DNA of 64,000 bases from Amycolatopsis sp. 2-15. GTDB taxonomy: Bacteria; Actinomycetota; Actinomycetes; Mycobacteriales; Pseudonocardiaceae. The stretch is from the NCBI RefSeq assembly GCF_030285625.1, contig NZ_CP127294.1:9494001-9558000 (forward strand), written 5' to 3'. The notes under the pieces are model-generated. The model did no database searches. It saw only the letters and a program-made list of their open reading frames with translations, and was not told the DNA's origin. A program made the position numbers and the translations under genes. Each line of letters starts with the position of its first letter. Position 1 is the first letter of the stretch. Positions 37,163-45,718 of the stretch are shown here, one piece after another.

Positions 37163-37351
37163 GGGTGTGGGTACTCCTCAGTGCTCTCTGGTGCAGGGTG
37201 GGCGTACGTCGACCGCGTGGGGACACGATCACGGGCACCCGAAGGTCAGGAGCTCCCGAACGGTGAGAGGGTCCGGACGGAAGCGGGCAAGCGAACATTC
37301 TGCCAGATGGCTCGAAGTGCCTGCGCAGGGCCTCGCAACAGCGGCTCGGAC

Positions 37352-38143
37352 CTACGCGACGCCGAGCGCGCTCAGCAGGATCGCGACCGAGGGCAGGAAG
37401 TTGTTCATCGAGTGCGCCACCACACTGCCCGGCAGCCGGCCCGTGGCGAAGCGCGCGAGGCCGATCGGCACGGCGATGACCAGCAGGAGCGTGGTCCGCA
37501 GCGGTTCGAGGTGGCTGGCGGCGAACACGGCCGTGGACAGCAGGAAAGCCGCCAGGCGACCCCACCGTTCGCTGCGCCACTGCAGCCGTTCGACCGCGCC
37601 CCAGAGCAGGCCGCGGTAGATGATCTCCTCGCAGATCGGCCCGAGCAGCCAGAGGTAGACGAACGTCACGATCGCCGCCGACACCGACATCTTCCGGTCG
37701 TCCACCAGCGCGCTGATCGCCGAGGTCGCGTCGGCCGAGCCCACGATCTCGGTCCACGCCCAGGCGCTCAGCGACGTGAGCACCAGCCCGAGCAGGCCGA
37801 ACTTGAAGCCGATCTTCACGTCGGACCAGCGCCACTGCAGGCGCAGGTCGACCTTGGGCCCGTTGCCGCGCACGACTGTGGCGAGCAGCGCGACGCCCGC
37901 GGCGATCATCGCGGGCAGCATCGTGCCCAGCAGCACCGTGCGGATCGGCAGCGGCTGCCCGGCCGGCGGATCACCCAGCAACGCGCTCACGAACGCGGCC
38001 GACGCGATCAGCACGGCCTCCACGAGCAGGAACGCCCCGAAGCCCCACCGGTGCGGCGGGAACTCGCGCGGGGCGCTCACCAGGTCCTCCGGACGGATCG
38101 GCGTGGCACCCGGAATCGGTTCCCGGGGCTGGGAAGTGGTCAC
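37352..38143 (-). CDS. CPBP-family intramembrane protease-like protein
   Basis: 263 residues with about seven hydrophobic spans and the CPBP/Abi motifs: CEEIIYRGLLWG (EExxxR), FAASHLE and VVAHSMNN, which supply the presumed Glu/His active residues. Family members include CAAX-type proteases and bacteriocin immunity proteins. The substrate is unknown. It lies 189 bp downstream of the rpsP start region in the same direction. Confidence 0.88.
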   Translation of the reverse strand: MTTSQPREPIPGATPIRPEDLVSAPREFPPHRWGFGAFLLVEAVLIASAAFVSALLGDPPAGQPLPIRTVLLGTMLPAMIAAGVALLATVVRGNGPKVDLRLQWRWSDVKIGFKFGLLGLVLTSLSAWAWTEIVGSADATSAISALVDDRKMSVSAAIVTFVYLWLLGPICEEIIYRGLLWGAVERLQWRSERWGRLAAFLLSTAVFAASHLEPLRTTLLLVIAVPIGLARFATGRLPGSVVAHSMNNFLPSVAILLSALGVA

Positions 38144-38239
38144 GCCCGCCCTCCGGTGATCGCTCGGCTCACCGGTCGAGCCTAACCGCCGAGGAGACTT
38201 CGCACAGTACTCGGGCGATCACCGGCGAAGAACGTGTTT

Positions 38240-39343
38240 TCAGCCGAAAACTGTGCCACGCAGGACGATGTGCGACGGGTGGCGCAGCACCGCGAGGTCC
38301 TTCCGCGGGTCGGCCGGGTACACGATCAGGTCGGCCGGAGCGCCGTCTTCGATGCCGGGGTGGCCGAGCCATTCGCGGGCGGCCCAGGACGCGCTCGCCA
38401 GCGCCTGCTCGCGCGTCATACCGGCCCGGTGCAGCGCTTCGACCTCGTCGGCGATGAGGCCGTGGGCGACCATGCCACCGGCGTCGGTACCCGCGAACAC
38501 GCGCACGCCCGCCTCGACGGCCGAGGAGACCATGTCGGCGACGCCCGCGTGCAGGGCCCGCATGTGGGCCGCGTACGTGGGGTACTTCGTGGCCTGGTCG
38601 GCGATGCCGGGGAAGTTCTCGATGTTGATCAGCGTGGGCACGAGCGCCACGTCGCGGCGCGCGAGCTCGGCCAGCTGGTCCGGGTTCAGCGCGGTGCCGT
38701 GCTCGAGGCAGTCGATGCCCGCGTCGATGAGCCCCGGCAGGGCGGCTTCGCCGAAGACGTGAGCGGTCACACGCGCGCCGAGGTCGTGCGCGACGCCGAC
38801 GGCCTCGGCCAGCACGGCGTCGGGCCACAGCGGCGCGAGGTCGCCCTCGCCGCGGTCGATCCAGTCGCCCACCAGCTTCACCCAGCCGTCGCCGTCCCGC
38901 GCTTGTTCCGCGACGGCCTCGGGCAGCAGGGCGACATCGTCCAGCTCGATGGCGAAGCCGGGGACGTAGCGCTTCGGCAGGGCCAGGTGGCGACCGCAGC
39001 GGATGATCGTGGGCAGGTCGGCGCGCGCCTGCAGCGGTCGCACATCGAGCGGCAGGCCGCAGTCGCGGATCAGCAGCGTGCCCGCGTCACGGTCGGTCGC
39101 CGCCTGCTCGGCGGCCTCCTCGACCGGCACCGCACCGTGCGGGCCGAGGCCAGGGTGGCAGTGCGCGTCGACGAGGCCGGGCACCAGGAACCCGCCGGTC
39201 GCGAGCGTTTCCGCGCCGGGGACGGGCTCGAACGAGATGCGCCCGCCGGTGATCCAGAGCTCACGCGGCGAGCCGTCGGGCAGGACGGTGCCGGAGAGGT
39301 GCAGGGCGCTCGACTGTGCCGAGCTCAATTGTGCCGCGCTCAA
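38240..39343 (-). CDS. Amidohydrolase
   Basis: 367 residues of the metal-dependent amidohydrolase superfamily: LVPGLVDAHCHPGLGPHG (first metal His pair), WVKLVGDW, VTAHVFGEAALPGLIDAGIDCLEHG, VFAGTDAGGM (last Asp). The substrate is unknown, perhaps a cyclic amide or dipeptide as in imidazolonepropionase-like relatives. The proposed TTG start overlaps the ffh stop (TTGA), so it is coupled to ffh, which is unusual company. Confidence 0.85.
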   Translation of the reverse strand: MSAAQLSSAQSSALHLSGTVLPDGSPRELWITGGRISFEPVPGAETLATGGFLVPGLVDAHCHPGLGPHGAVPVEEAAEQAATDRDAGTLLIRDCGLPLDVRPLQARADLPTIIRCGRHLALPKRYVPGFAIELDDVALLPEAVAEQARDGDGWVKLVGDWIDRGEGDLAPLWPDAVLAEAVGVAHDLGARVTAHVFGEAALPGLIDAGIDCLEHGTALNPDQLAELARRDVALVPTLINIENFPGIADQATKYPTYAAHMRALHAGVADMVSSAVEAGVRVFAGTDAGGMVAHGLIADEVEALHRAGMTREQALASASWAAREWLGHPGIEDGAPADLIVYPADPRKDLAVLRHPSHIVLRGTVFG

Positions 39344-40887
39344 TTGTTCTTGGGGTCCTTCGGCAGCTTGAACTTCGTCGGGTCGAAGCCCGGCACGTCG
39401 TTCATGCCGCCGAGCTGCGACAGGTCGGGCATGCCACCAGAAGAGGGCATGCCACCCGGGGGCAGCATCGGCATGCCGCCGGGGAAGCCGCCGCGGACCT
39501 TGGGCTGTGTGGGGCCGCGCCCCTTGCCCTTCTTCCCCTTCTTGCCCTTGCGCGTTTTGCTGCCGCCGCCACCACCGCCGAAACCGAAGCGGCCGGCCAT
39601 CTGGGCCATCATCTTGCGAGCTTCGAAGAAGCGGTTGACCAGGTCGTTGACCTCGCGGACGGTGACGCCGGAGCCGTTGGCGATGCGCAGCCGGCGCGAG
39701 CCGTTGATCATCTTCGGGTCGTCGCGCTCCGCCGGTGTCATACCCCGGATGATCGCCTGCAGCTTGTCGAGGTGCTTGTCGTCGACCTGCGCGAGCTGGT
39801 CCTTCATCTGGCCCGCGCCCGGCAGCATCCCGAGCAGGTTGCCGATCGGGCCCATCTTGCGGACCGCGAGCATCTGCTCCAGGAAGTCCTCCAGCGTCAG
39901 CTGGCCGCTGGTCAGCTTCGCCGCGGCCTTCTCGGCCTGGTCCTGGTCGAAGTGCTGCTCGGCCTGCTCGATGAGGGTGAGCACGTCGCCCATCCCGAGG
40001 ATGCGCGAGGCCATCCGGTCGGGGTGGAAGGTGTCGAAGTCCTCGAGCTTCTCGCCGTTGGACGCGAAGAGGATCGGCTGGCCGGTGACCTCGCGCACGG
40101 AGAGGGCGGCACCACCACGGGCGTCGCCGTCGAGCTTCGTGAGCACCACGCCGGTGAAGCCGACGCCGTCGCGGAACGCCTGGGCCGTGGTCACGGCGTC
40201 CTGGCCGATCATGGCGTCGACGACGAACAGGATCTCGTCGGGCTGCACGGCGTCGCGGATGTCCGCGGCCTGCTTCATCAGCTCTTCGTCGACACCCAGG
40301 CGGCCCGCGGTGTCGACCACCACGATGTCGTGCTGCGCGTGCTTGGCCTCTTCGATGGCGCGGCGGGCGACGTCCACCGGGTCGCCGACGCCGTTGCCGG
40401 GCTCCGGCGCGAAGGTGACGACACCGGCGCGCTCGCCGACGACCTGCAGCTGCGTGACGGCGTTCGGGCGCTGGAGGTCACAGGCCACCAGCATCGGCGC
40501 GTGGCCCTGCTTCTTCAGCCACATCGCGAGCTTGCCGGCGAGTGTCGTCTTACCGGCACCCTGCAGACCGGCCAGCATGATCACCGACGGCGGGTTCTTC
40601 GCGAGGTTCAGCCGGCGCGTCTCGCCGCCGAGGATGCCCACGAGCTCCTCGTTGACGATCTTGATGACCTGCTGCGCGGGGTTGAGCGCCTGTGAGACCT
40701 CGGCGCCCTTCGCCCGGTCCTTGATCCTGGCGATGAACTCCTTGACCACCGGCAGCGCGACGTCGGCCTCCAGCAGCGCGATGCGGATCTCGCGTGCGGT
40801 GGCGTCGATGTCGGCGTCGGACAGCCGGCCCTTGCGAGACAGCGTCTGCAGGGCGGCGGTGAGCCGATCGGAGAGGGTGTCGAACAC
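39340..40887 (-). CDS. ffh: Signal recognition particle protein Ffh
   Basis: 515 residues: N domain, then the GTPase with GLQGAGKTTLAGKLA, DTAGRLGVDEELM and TKLDGDARGG, and a Met-rich M domain ending in a Gly/Met/Pro-rich tail (MPMLPPGGMPSSGGM). It targets nascent membrane proteins with 4.5S RNA. The start is GTG 40887. FtsY, its receptor, is not in the window. Confidence 0.97.
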   Translation of the reverse strand: MFDTLSDRLTAALQTLSRKGRLSDADIDATAREIRIALLEADVALPVVKEFIARIKDRAKGAEVSQALNPAQQVIKIVNEELVGILGGETRRLNLAKNPPSVIMLAGLQGAGKTTLAGKLAMWLKKQGHAPMLVACDLQRPNAVTQLQVVGERAGVVTFAPEPGNGVGDPVDVARRAIEEAKHAQHDIVVVDTAGRLGVDEELMKQAADIRDAVQPDEILFVVDAMIGQDAVTTAQAFRDGVGFTGVVLTKLDGDARGGAALSVREVTGQPILFASNGEKLEDFDTFHPDRMASRILGMGDVLTLIEQAEQHFDQDQAEKAAAKLTSGQLTLEDFLEQMLAVRKMGPIGNLLGMLPGAGQMKDQLAQVDDKHLDKLQAIIRGMTPAERDDPKMINGSRRLRIANGSGVTVREVNDLVNRFFEARKMMAQMAGRFGFGGGGGGSKTRKGKKGKKGKGRGPTQPKVRGGFPGGMPMLPPGGMPSSGGMPDLSQLGGMNDVPGFDPTKFKLPKDPKNN

Positions 40888-41011
40888 GGGTGTGCACGCT
40901 CCAGCTGGGTCGTCGTTCGCGTACCGGGTTTCGCTGGGCGACCCCGGCAACCTCCCAGAGTAGCGGTCCGGGCTCGGCCGCCTCGCGGGTGCGCGAACCT
41001 TCGGCAGAAGG

Positions 41012-41033
41012 TTAATACGCACATGTGTACTAA
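41012..41033. promoter_or_regulatory. 22-bp imperfect palindrome, likely MarR operator
   Basis: The sequence TTAATACGCAC at 41012-41022 and its near-complement at 41023-41033 form a palindrome centred on CACATGTG with two mismatches per arm, both transitions. It lies between divergent ffh and the ABC exporter gene, about 75 bp before the latter. The MarR regulator at 42909 is the natural candidate to bind it. Confidence 0.5.
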
Positions 41034-41105
41034 CCTGGACGGAACACTTGAGTCAAGCTAAGAAAAACGCTCGACTGCGGCGGTCGAATCGGTAAACATC
41101 TGCGT

Positions 41106-42899
41106 ATGACTTCAGTGACGACGCCGCGCCCTTCGCTGGCCGAACCGGAGGCGGACACCGACGAGAAAGTGCCGTTCAGGCGGATCGCCGTGCTGTTCCG
41201 GCCGCACCGGGCGCAGATGGCCGGGTTGTTCGCGCTCCTGGTGGTGCAGGCCGGCCTCGGCGTCGTGTCGCCGTTCCTGCTGCGGGCGATCCTCGACGAC
41301 GCGCTCCCCCACCGCGACGCGTTGCTGGTGAGCGTGCTGGCGCTGGGGATGATCGCCGCGTCGCTCGGTTCGGGGGCGCTCGGCGTGGCGACGACCGGCC
41401 TGTCGAACACGATCGGGCAGCGCGTGATGAACGAGCTGCGCGTGTCGGTCTACGGCCACCTGCAGCGCATGTCGCTCGGCTTCTTCACCCGCACCAAGAC
41501 CGGCGAGATCCTCTCGAGGGTGTTCAACGACATCGGCGGCGTGGACAACGTGGTCACGACCACCGCGGCGTCGATCGTGCAGAACGGCACCACGGCCCTG
41601 GCGATCGCCGTCGCGATCCTGATCATGGACTGGCAGCTGGCGCTGCTCTCGCTCGTGGTCGTGCCGTTGTTCCTGCTGTTCACGCTGCGGCTGGGCGGCA
41701 AGCAGCGCAAGCTCGCTCGCGGCCGGACCCGGCGGATGGCGCGGCTGACGACGATCGTCGAGGAGTCCCTGTCCGTCACGGGTGTGCTGCTGGCCAAGAC
41801 CATGGGCAACGAGCGGCAGATGCGGGAGCGCTTCGCCGCGGAGTCCCGCGAGGTCGCCGCCCTGGAGCGCAGCGCGGCGCTGGCCGGGCGCTGGCAACGG
41901 GCCTCGCGGACGATGAGCCTCACGATCATCCCGGCGCTCGTGTACTGGGTCGCCGGGCTGGAGCTGGCCGGCGGCTCGGCGCCGGTTTCGCTGGGCACGG
42001 TGGTGGCGTTCACGAGCATGCTCAACCGGCTGCTCGCACCGGCCACGGCCATGCAGACGGTGAGCCAGAGCGTGGGCGCGGCGAAGGCGCTGTTCGGGCG
42101 GATCTTCGAGGTGCTCGACCTGCGCGTGGAGATCGACGACCGGCCGGGGGCGCGGGAGCTGGCCGTACGCGAAGGCGAGGTGTCGATGCGGTCGGTGTCG
42201 TTCCGCTACGACGACGACGGGCCGTGGACCCTGCACGAGATCGACCTCGACGTGGCGCCCGGCACGACCACGGCGCTGGTCGGCTCGACGGGCTCGGGCA
42301 AGACCACGCTCGCGTACCTCGTGGCACGGCTGTACGAGGTGACGGAAGGGCGCGTGGCGATCGACGGCACGGACGTCCGGGACGTCACGCTCGCGTCGCT
42401 GGCCGCGGGCGTCGGCTTCGTGTCGCAGGAGACGTACCTGTTCCACGCGTCGGTGCGGGAGAACCTGCGCTTCGCCAAGCCGGACGCCACCGACGCGGAG
42501 ATCGAGGAGGCCGCGAAGGCCGCACACATCCACGACACGCTCGCGAAGCTGCCCGAGGGCTACGACACGGTCGTCGGCCAGCGCGGTTACCGGTTCTCCG
42601 GCGGGGAGAAGCAGCGGATGGCGATCGCGCGGATCCTGCTGCGCAACCCGCCCGTGCTGATCCTCGACGAGGCCACGAGCGCGCTCGACAACCGCACGGA
42701 ACGCTCGGTGCAGGCGGAGCTCGACCGCCTCGCCGCGGGCCGCACGACGCTGACCATCGCCCACCGGCTGTCCACTGTGGAGAACGCGGACCAGATCGTG
42801 GTGCTCGACGCCGGCCGGATCGTGGAACGCGGGACACACGCGGAACTGCTGGCGCTCGACGGCCGGTACGCGCGGCTGGTGCGCGGGGAAACCGCCTAA
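41106..42899 (+). CDS. ABC exporter, fused membrane and ATPase domains
   Basis: 597 residues: six membrane spans (to ~residue 310), then an ATPase with Walker A GSTGSGKTTLAYL, Q-loop FVSQETYLFHASVREN, a signature RFSGGEKQRMAIAR and Walker B ILDEATSALDNRTE. It should work as a homodimer or with another half-exporter, moving lipids or drugs outward. It is followed 9 bp later by a MarR regulator, which probably controls it. Confidence 0.92.
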   Translation: MTSVTTPRPSLAEPEADTDEKVPFRRIAVLFRPHRAQMAGLFALLVVQAGLGVVSPFLLRAILDDALPHRDALLVSVLALGMIAASLGSGALGVATTGLSNTIGQRVMNELRVSVYGHLQRMSLGFFTRTKTGEILSRVFNDIGGVDNVVTTTAASIVQNGTTALAIAVAILIMDWQLALLSLVVVPLFLLFTLRLGGKQRKLARGRTRRMARLTTIVEESLSVTGVLLAKTMGNERQMRERFAAESREVAALERSAALAGRWQRASRTMSLTIIPALVYWVAGLELAGGSAPVSLGTVVAFTSMLNRLLAPATAMQTVSQSVGAAKALFGRIFEVLDLRVEIDDRPGARELAVREGEVSMRSVSFRYDDDGPWTLHEIDLDVAPGTTTALVGSTGSGKTTLAYLVARLYEVTEGRVAIDGTDVRDVTLASLAAGVGFVSQETYLFHASVRENLRFAKPDATDAEIEEAAKAAHIHDTLAKLPEGYDTVVGQRGYRFSGGEKQRMAIARILLRNPPVLILDEATSALDNRTERSVQAELDRLAAGRTTLTIAHRLSTVENADQIVVLDAGRIVERGTHAELLALDGRYARLVRGETA

Positions 42900-42908
42900 T
42901 GTGGCGGC

Positions 42909-43361
42909 ATGCAGACCGAAGCCGACACCCACCGTGCCGACGAGCTGGCCGAGCTGGCCCGCCACGTCCGGGAGGGAGTCGGGCGCCTCAACTGGCGCAT
43001 GCGCTCGGAGGCGGACACGCCGTCGCCGGGCCCGACGGTGCTGGCCGTGCTGTCGCGGCTCTACCGCGCCGGCACGCACACGCCGAGCGAGCTGGCAGAG
43101 GCCGAGCGGATGCATCCGCAGTCGCTGACGCGGGTGCTGGCTTCGCTGACGTCTCGCGGGTTGATCACGCGGACCGCGGACCCGTCGGACGGGCGGCGAT
43201 CCTTGCTCGACATCACGCACGCCGGCCGGGTGGTGCTGCGGGAGTACTCGATCTCGCGCGAGCAGTGGCTGGCGGCGGCGATGGAGCGCGCGTTGAGCCC
43301 GACGGAACAACAGCTGTTGCGCATGGCCGCGGACCTGATGCTGCGGATGGCGGATTCCTGA
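42909..43361 (+). CDS. MarR-family regulator
   Basis: 150 residues. The winged helix is seen in THTPSELAEAERMHPQSLTRVLASLTSRGLITR followed by DPSDGRRSLLDITHAG, the MarR wing. It lies just downstream of an ABC exporter, the usual place for a local repressor responding to the exported compound. Confidence 0.92.
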   Translation: MQTEADTHRADELAELARHVREGVGRLNWRMRSEADTPSPGPTVLAVLSRLYRAGTHTPSELAEAERMHPQSLTRVLASLTSRGLITRTADPSDGRRSLLDITHAGRVVLREYSISREQWLAAAMERALSPTEQQLLRMAADLMLRMADS

Positions 43362-43372
43362 GCGCCCCCAGG

Positions 43373-43451
43373 GGTTCCGGGACGAGGCCGCTCCCCACGG
43401 CCGGCCCCGGAACCTTGGCGGAAGGGCTCACCTCCCCGGGAGCCTTCCGCC
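43373..43451 (+). terminator. Two tandem hairpins after the MarR gene
   Basis: GGTTCCGGG (43373-43381) pairs with CCCGGAACC (43406-43414), and GGCGGAAGGGCTC (43417-43429) with GAGCCTTCCGCC (43440-43451, one bulge). Both lie directly after the MarR stop and probably end the exporter operon. Confidence 0.65.
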
Positions 43452-43705
43452 GCGTGCACGCCAGGCGGCTACCCCGTCCCCCGCTCGCCAGACCCCCAGT
43501 ACCGGGCGAACGCGTTCCGCCTTGCGTTGGGGAGAAGTCTGCCGGGGCGCGGGCCGGCGGGGCAGTGTGAAGACCCCCAACCGGAGCTACGTAGAACTAC
43601 TCAAGCCGCGGTTCTTCGCCGCGCGTCCGGCTCGGGAACGGGCGCTCGCGGCCTTCTCGGCGGCGGCGCGGGCCGTGGCCACCACAGTCCTCCGGTGGAG
43701 GGCTT

Positions 43706-44147
43706 TCAGCAACCCGGTGACGCCTTCGGCCTGTTCGCGTTCGGTGGGCGTTCGACGTCGCCGCCCGCCGGCTTCGCGCGGACGACGGCTTCCAGGGCGG
43801 CGCGGTGGTCGTCGGTGTAGGGGCTTTCCTCGGGTGCGAGGCCTTGAACGAGGCGGACAGCGTGGTGCAGCTCGCCGTGGTGCGGCTCGACGTCCTCGTG
43901 CAGGAACGGAATGTCCGGCCGACGGATCCGGTCGGGCCACAGGAGCGGTTGAAGGACGATCGTCCGGTCCCGGACCCGCAGCGCCGCAAGGGTTTCACGC
44001 CGGCGCAATGCGACTCTCGCGACGGCCACGCGGCGCGTCCGGGGCAGCGCGGCGGCGAGCAGCACGTACGGCCTCCGTGGCGCTGTACGCCTTCACTGGA
44101 ATGGCGTAGTCGCCGAATCCGATCGTGCCCCGCTACACCGCGCGCAT
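43706..44147 (-). pseudogene. Decayed ku gene
   Basis: Read on the minus strand from ATG 44147: MRAV, a TAG where Ku proteins have Trp, then RGTIGFGDYAIPVKAYSATE, which matches the Ku N-terminus. After this the frame shifts and jumps to the Ku late core: VALRRRETLAALRVRDRTIV, LLWPDRIR, YTDDHRAALEAVVRAKPAG. About 150 residues between these parts are missing. Ku holds DNA ends for non-homologous end joining, so this copy cannot work. No ligD fragment is seen nearby. Confidence 0.75.
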
Positions 44148-44185
44148 GGTGTCCAGGCTAGAGATCACCTGGTGTGGCGTGACAG

Positions 44186-44617
44186 CTACAAACGGGTGTC
44201 GGGCCCCGCGGATTCGCTCACACATTCGAACGATGGCTCGGCCTCGGCCAGCGCTTCTGCCGAACAGCCCACCGCGCACGCCGCCGCCTGGAGCACCTCG
44301 GTGACCACCTGGACGTCCACGGACGGCGCGGCCGCCAAGGCCCCGTTGCGCACGTCCACGCGCCTCGCCAGGCCGGCCAGCGCGTGGGCGAGCGCGTGCT
44401 GGCCCGCGACGAGCTGGGTGACGACTTCGGCGAGCTCGCCCAGGGTCGCTGTTTCGCCGTCGGTGCGCAACGAGCCGGCCAGCTCCTCCGCACACGACCT
44501 CAGGTGCGCCGCGACCACGGTGGGCGGCAACGAAAGCCTCGGCAGGTTCTGCTCGGACCCCAGCACCCCACACCCCGCCCTCCGCACAGCCGCTCCGGAC
44601 TCGCGCCATATTGCCAC
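44186..44617 (-). CDS. Small helical hypothetical protein
   Basis: About 143 residues from a GTG at 44617, mostly Ala/Leu/Glu-rich helix (LRSCAEELAGSLRTDGETATLGELAEVV...). The first ~25 residues look less coding, and an internal GTG may be the true start. The family is not recognised. It lies beside the ku remnant in a region of decay and repeats. Confidence 0.5.
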   Translation of the reverse strand: MAIWRESGAAVRRAGCGVLGSEQNLPRLSLPPTVVAAHLRSCAEELAGSLRTDGETATLGELAEVVTQLVAGQHALAHALAGLARRVDVRNGALAAAPSVDVQVVTEVLQAAACAVGCSAEALAEAEPSFECVSESAGPDTRL

Positions 44618-44639
44618 CGGGGGTCGAGTTCGCTAGTGC

Positions 44640-45206
44640 GACACCCCGATCGTGTGATGGGTGGGGTGGGCGGTGGGGCTGGTCAGCCGGGTTATGGGAG
44701 GTGGGTGGGGTGTTTGCGGGTGGGGACGGTTCTGGTGTTTCGGTGGGTTACGGGTCTCGCGCGGCGTGTTGCGGAGGGGCTGTGGGGTGATGCGGTCCTC
44801 GCGAGGGCGTGTTGCGGCAGGCGTGCACCCCGAAGCTGGATTGTGTCGACGGCCGGTGAACCCCTGTCAAGGCGGGAAAGCATGCCTTGACACGGCTCGC
44901 CGCCCGCAAAGACGCTTCGGATCGGAGTGCCGGGGCGGGACTGGGTGCAGGTTCCGCAGGTGGGTCGGCGGCGGTTGCGCAGGCAGACGCGACCTGGATG
45001 CGTCGTAAGTTGAGCAGGCGGGTGCGCTTGGGTGGGGGCCAAAGCGCCCCAATGTGGCGTTCGGTGCGCGGAGCGCACCCAATGCGGCGTTCGGTGCGTT
45101 GAACGCAACCAACGCCGCATTGGGGCCACCAGGGGCGGGCAGGCGGGTGGCGGTGGGGAGGGTGGATGCGGACTGGGTGGGTGGGGTGTTGGCGGGCGGG
45201 GACGGT
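44640..45206. repeat. Repeat- and hairpin-rich gap
   Basis: No gene is recognised. TGTCAAGGC (44865-44873) and GCCTTGACA (44884-44892) form a perfect 9-bp hairpin. At 45044-45127 two near-identical units (CCCAATGTGGCGTTCGGTGCG-like, 45044-45068 and 45073-45098) are followed by an inverted partner, so CCCAATGCGGCGTT (45078-45091) pairs perfectly with AACGCCGCATTGGG (45111-45124). The rest is rich in GGTGGGG tracts. Confidence 0.7.
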
Positions 45207-45692
45207 TCAGGAGGTCGGGGCGAGCTTTTCGAACCAGTCTGCGAGGGTGGTGAAGTCGGCTTCGGTCAGGCCGGCGCGGGGATCGACGCGGTGCAGCAGT
45301 GCGGCGGCGGGGTGGTGCGCGGAGACCCACGTGCGGTCGGCGGCTGAGATTTCGTCGTCGGCCCAAGCGAAGGGGCGGCCGGCGGCGAAGGTCACCAGCG
45401 GCTGGGTTTTCCAGTGCAGGCCGTCGATTTCGGAGTCGGCCGGTTCGTCGACGAGTGGCAGGGGCGGCAGGCCGAGGCGCGGGGCGACGACGTCGTTGGC
45501 GTCGGTGAACCAGGTCGTGGCCCAGACGAGCTCGCACGGCAGCGCGGCGAGACGCGCGCCGTGGGCAGGGTCGAGGCGCGCCAGGAGCGGGTGGTCGGCC
45601 GGGCCAGGCAACGGTGGAAAGAGAGGGTAGTCCGGAGCGCCGAACGGGATGAGGGGACCGTCGACGTCGAGGAAGAGGAAGGGGCGGGCCAC
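45207..45692 (-). CDS. HAD-like hydrolase
   Basis: 161 residues starting with FLFLDVDGPLIPFG, a HAD motif I with both Asp residues, then WATTWFTDAND as motif II and FAWADDEIS as the later acidic motif. It resembles the small HAD proteins common in actinobacteria with no known substrate. The start is GTG 45692; the glnD stop lies 26 bp upstream on the same strand. Confidence 0.8.
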   Translation of the reverse strand: MARPFLFLDVDGPLIPFGAPDYPLFPPLPGPADHPLLARLDPAHGARLAALPCELVWATTWFTDANDVVAPRLGLPPLPLVDEPADSEIDGLHWKTQPLVTFAAGRPFAWADDEISAADRTWVSAHHPAAALLHRVDPRAGLTEADFTTLADWFEKLAPTS

Positions 45693-45718
45693 GGGGGAAC
45701 CGTAGCCCGCCCCCGCGC

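Noticed and set aside
43452..43600. tRNA gene after the MarR gene
   Set aside because: Some hairpin-forming GC tracts but no T-loop or anticodon arm pattern.
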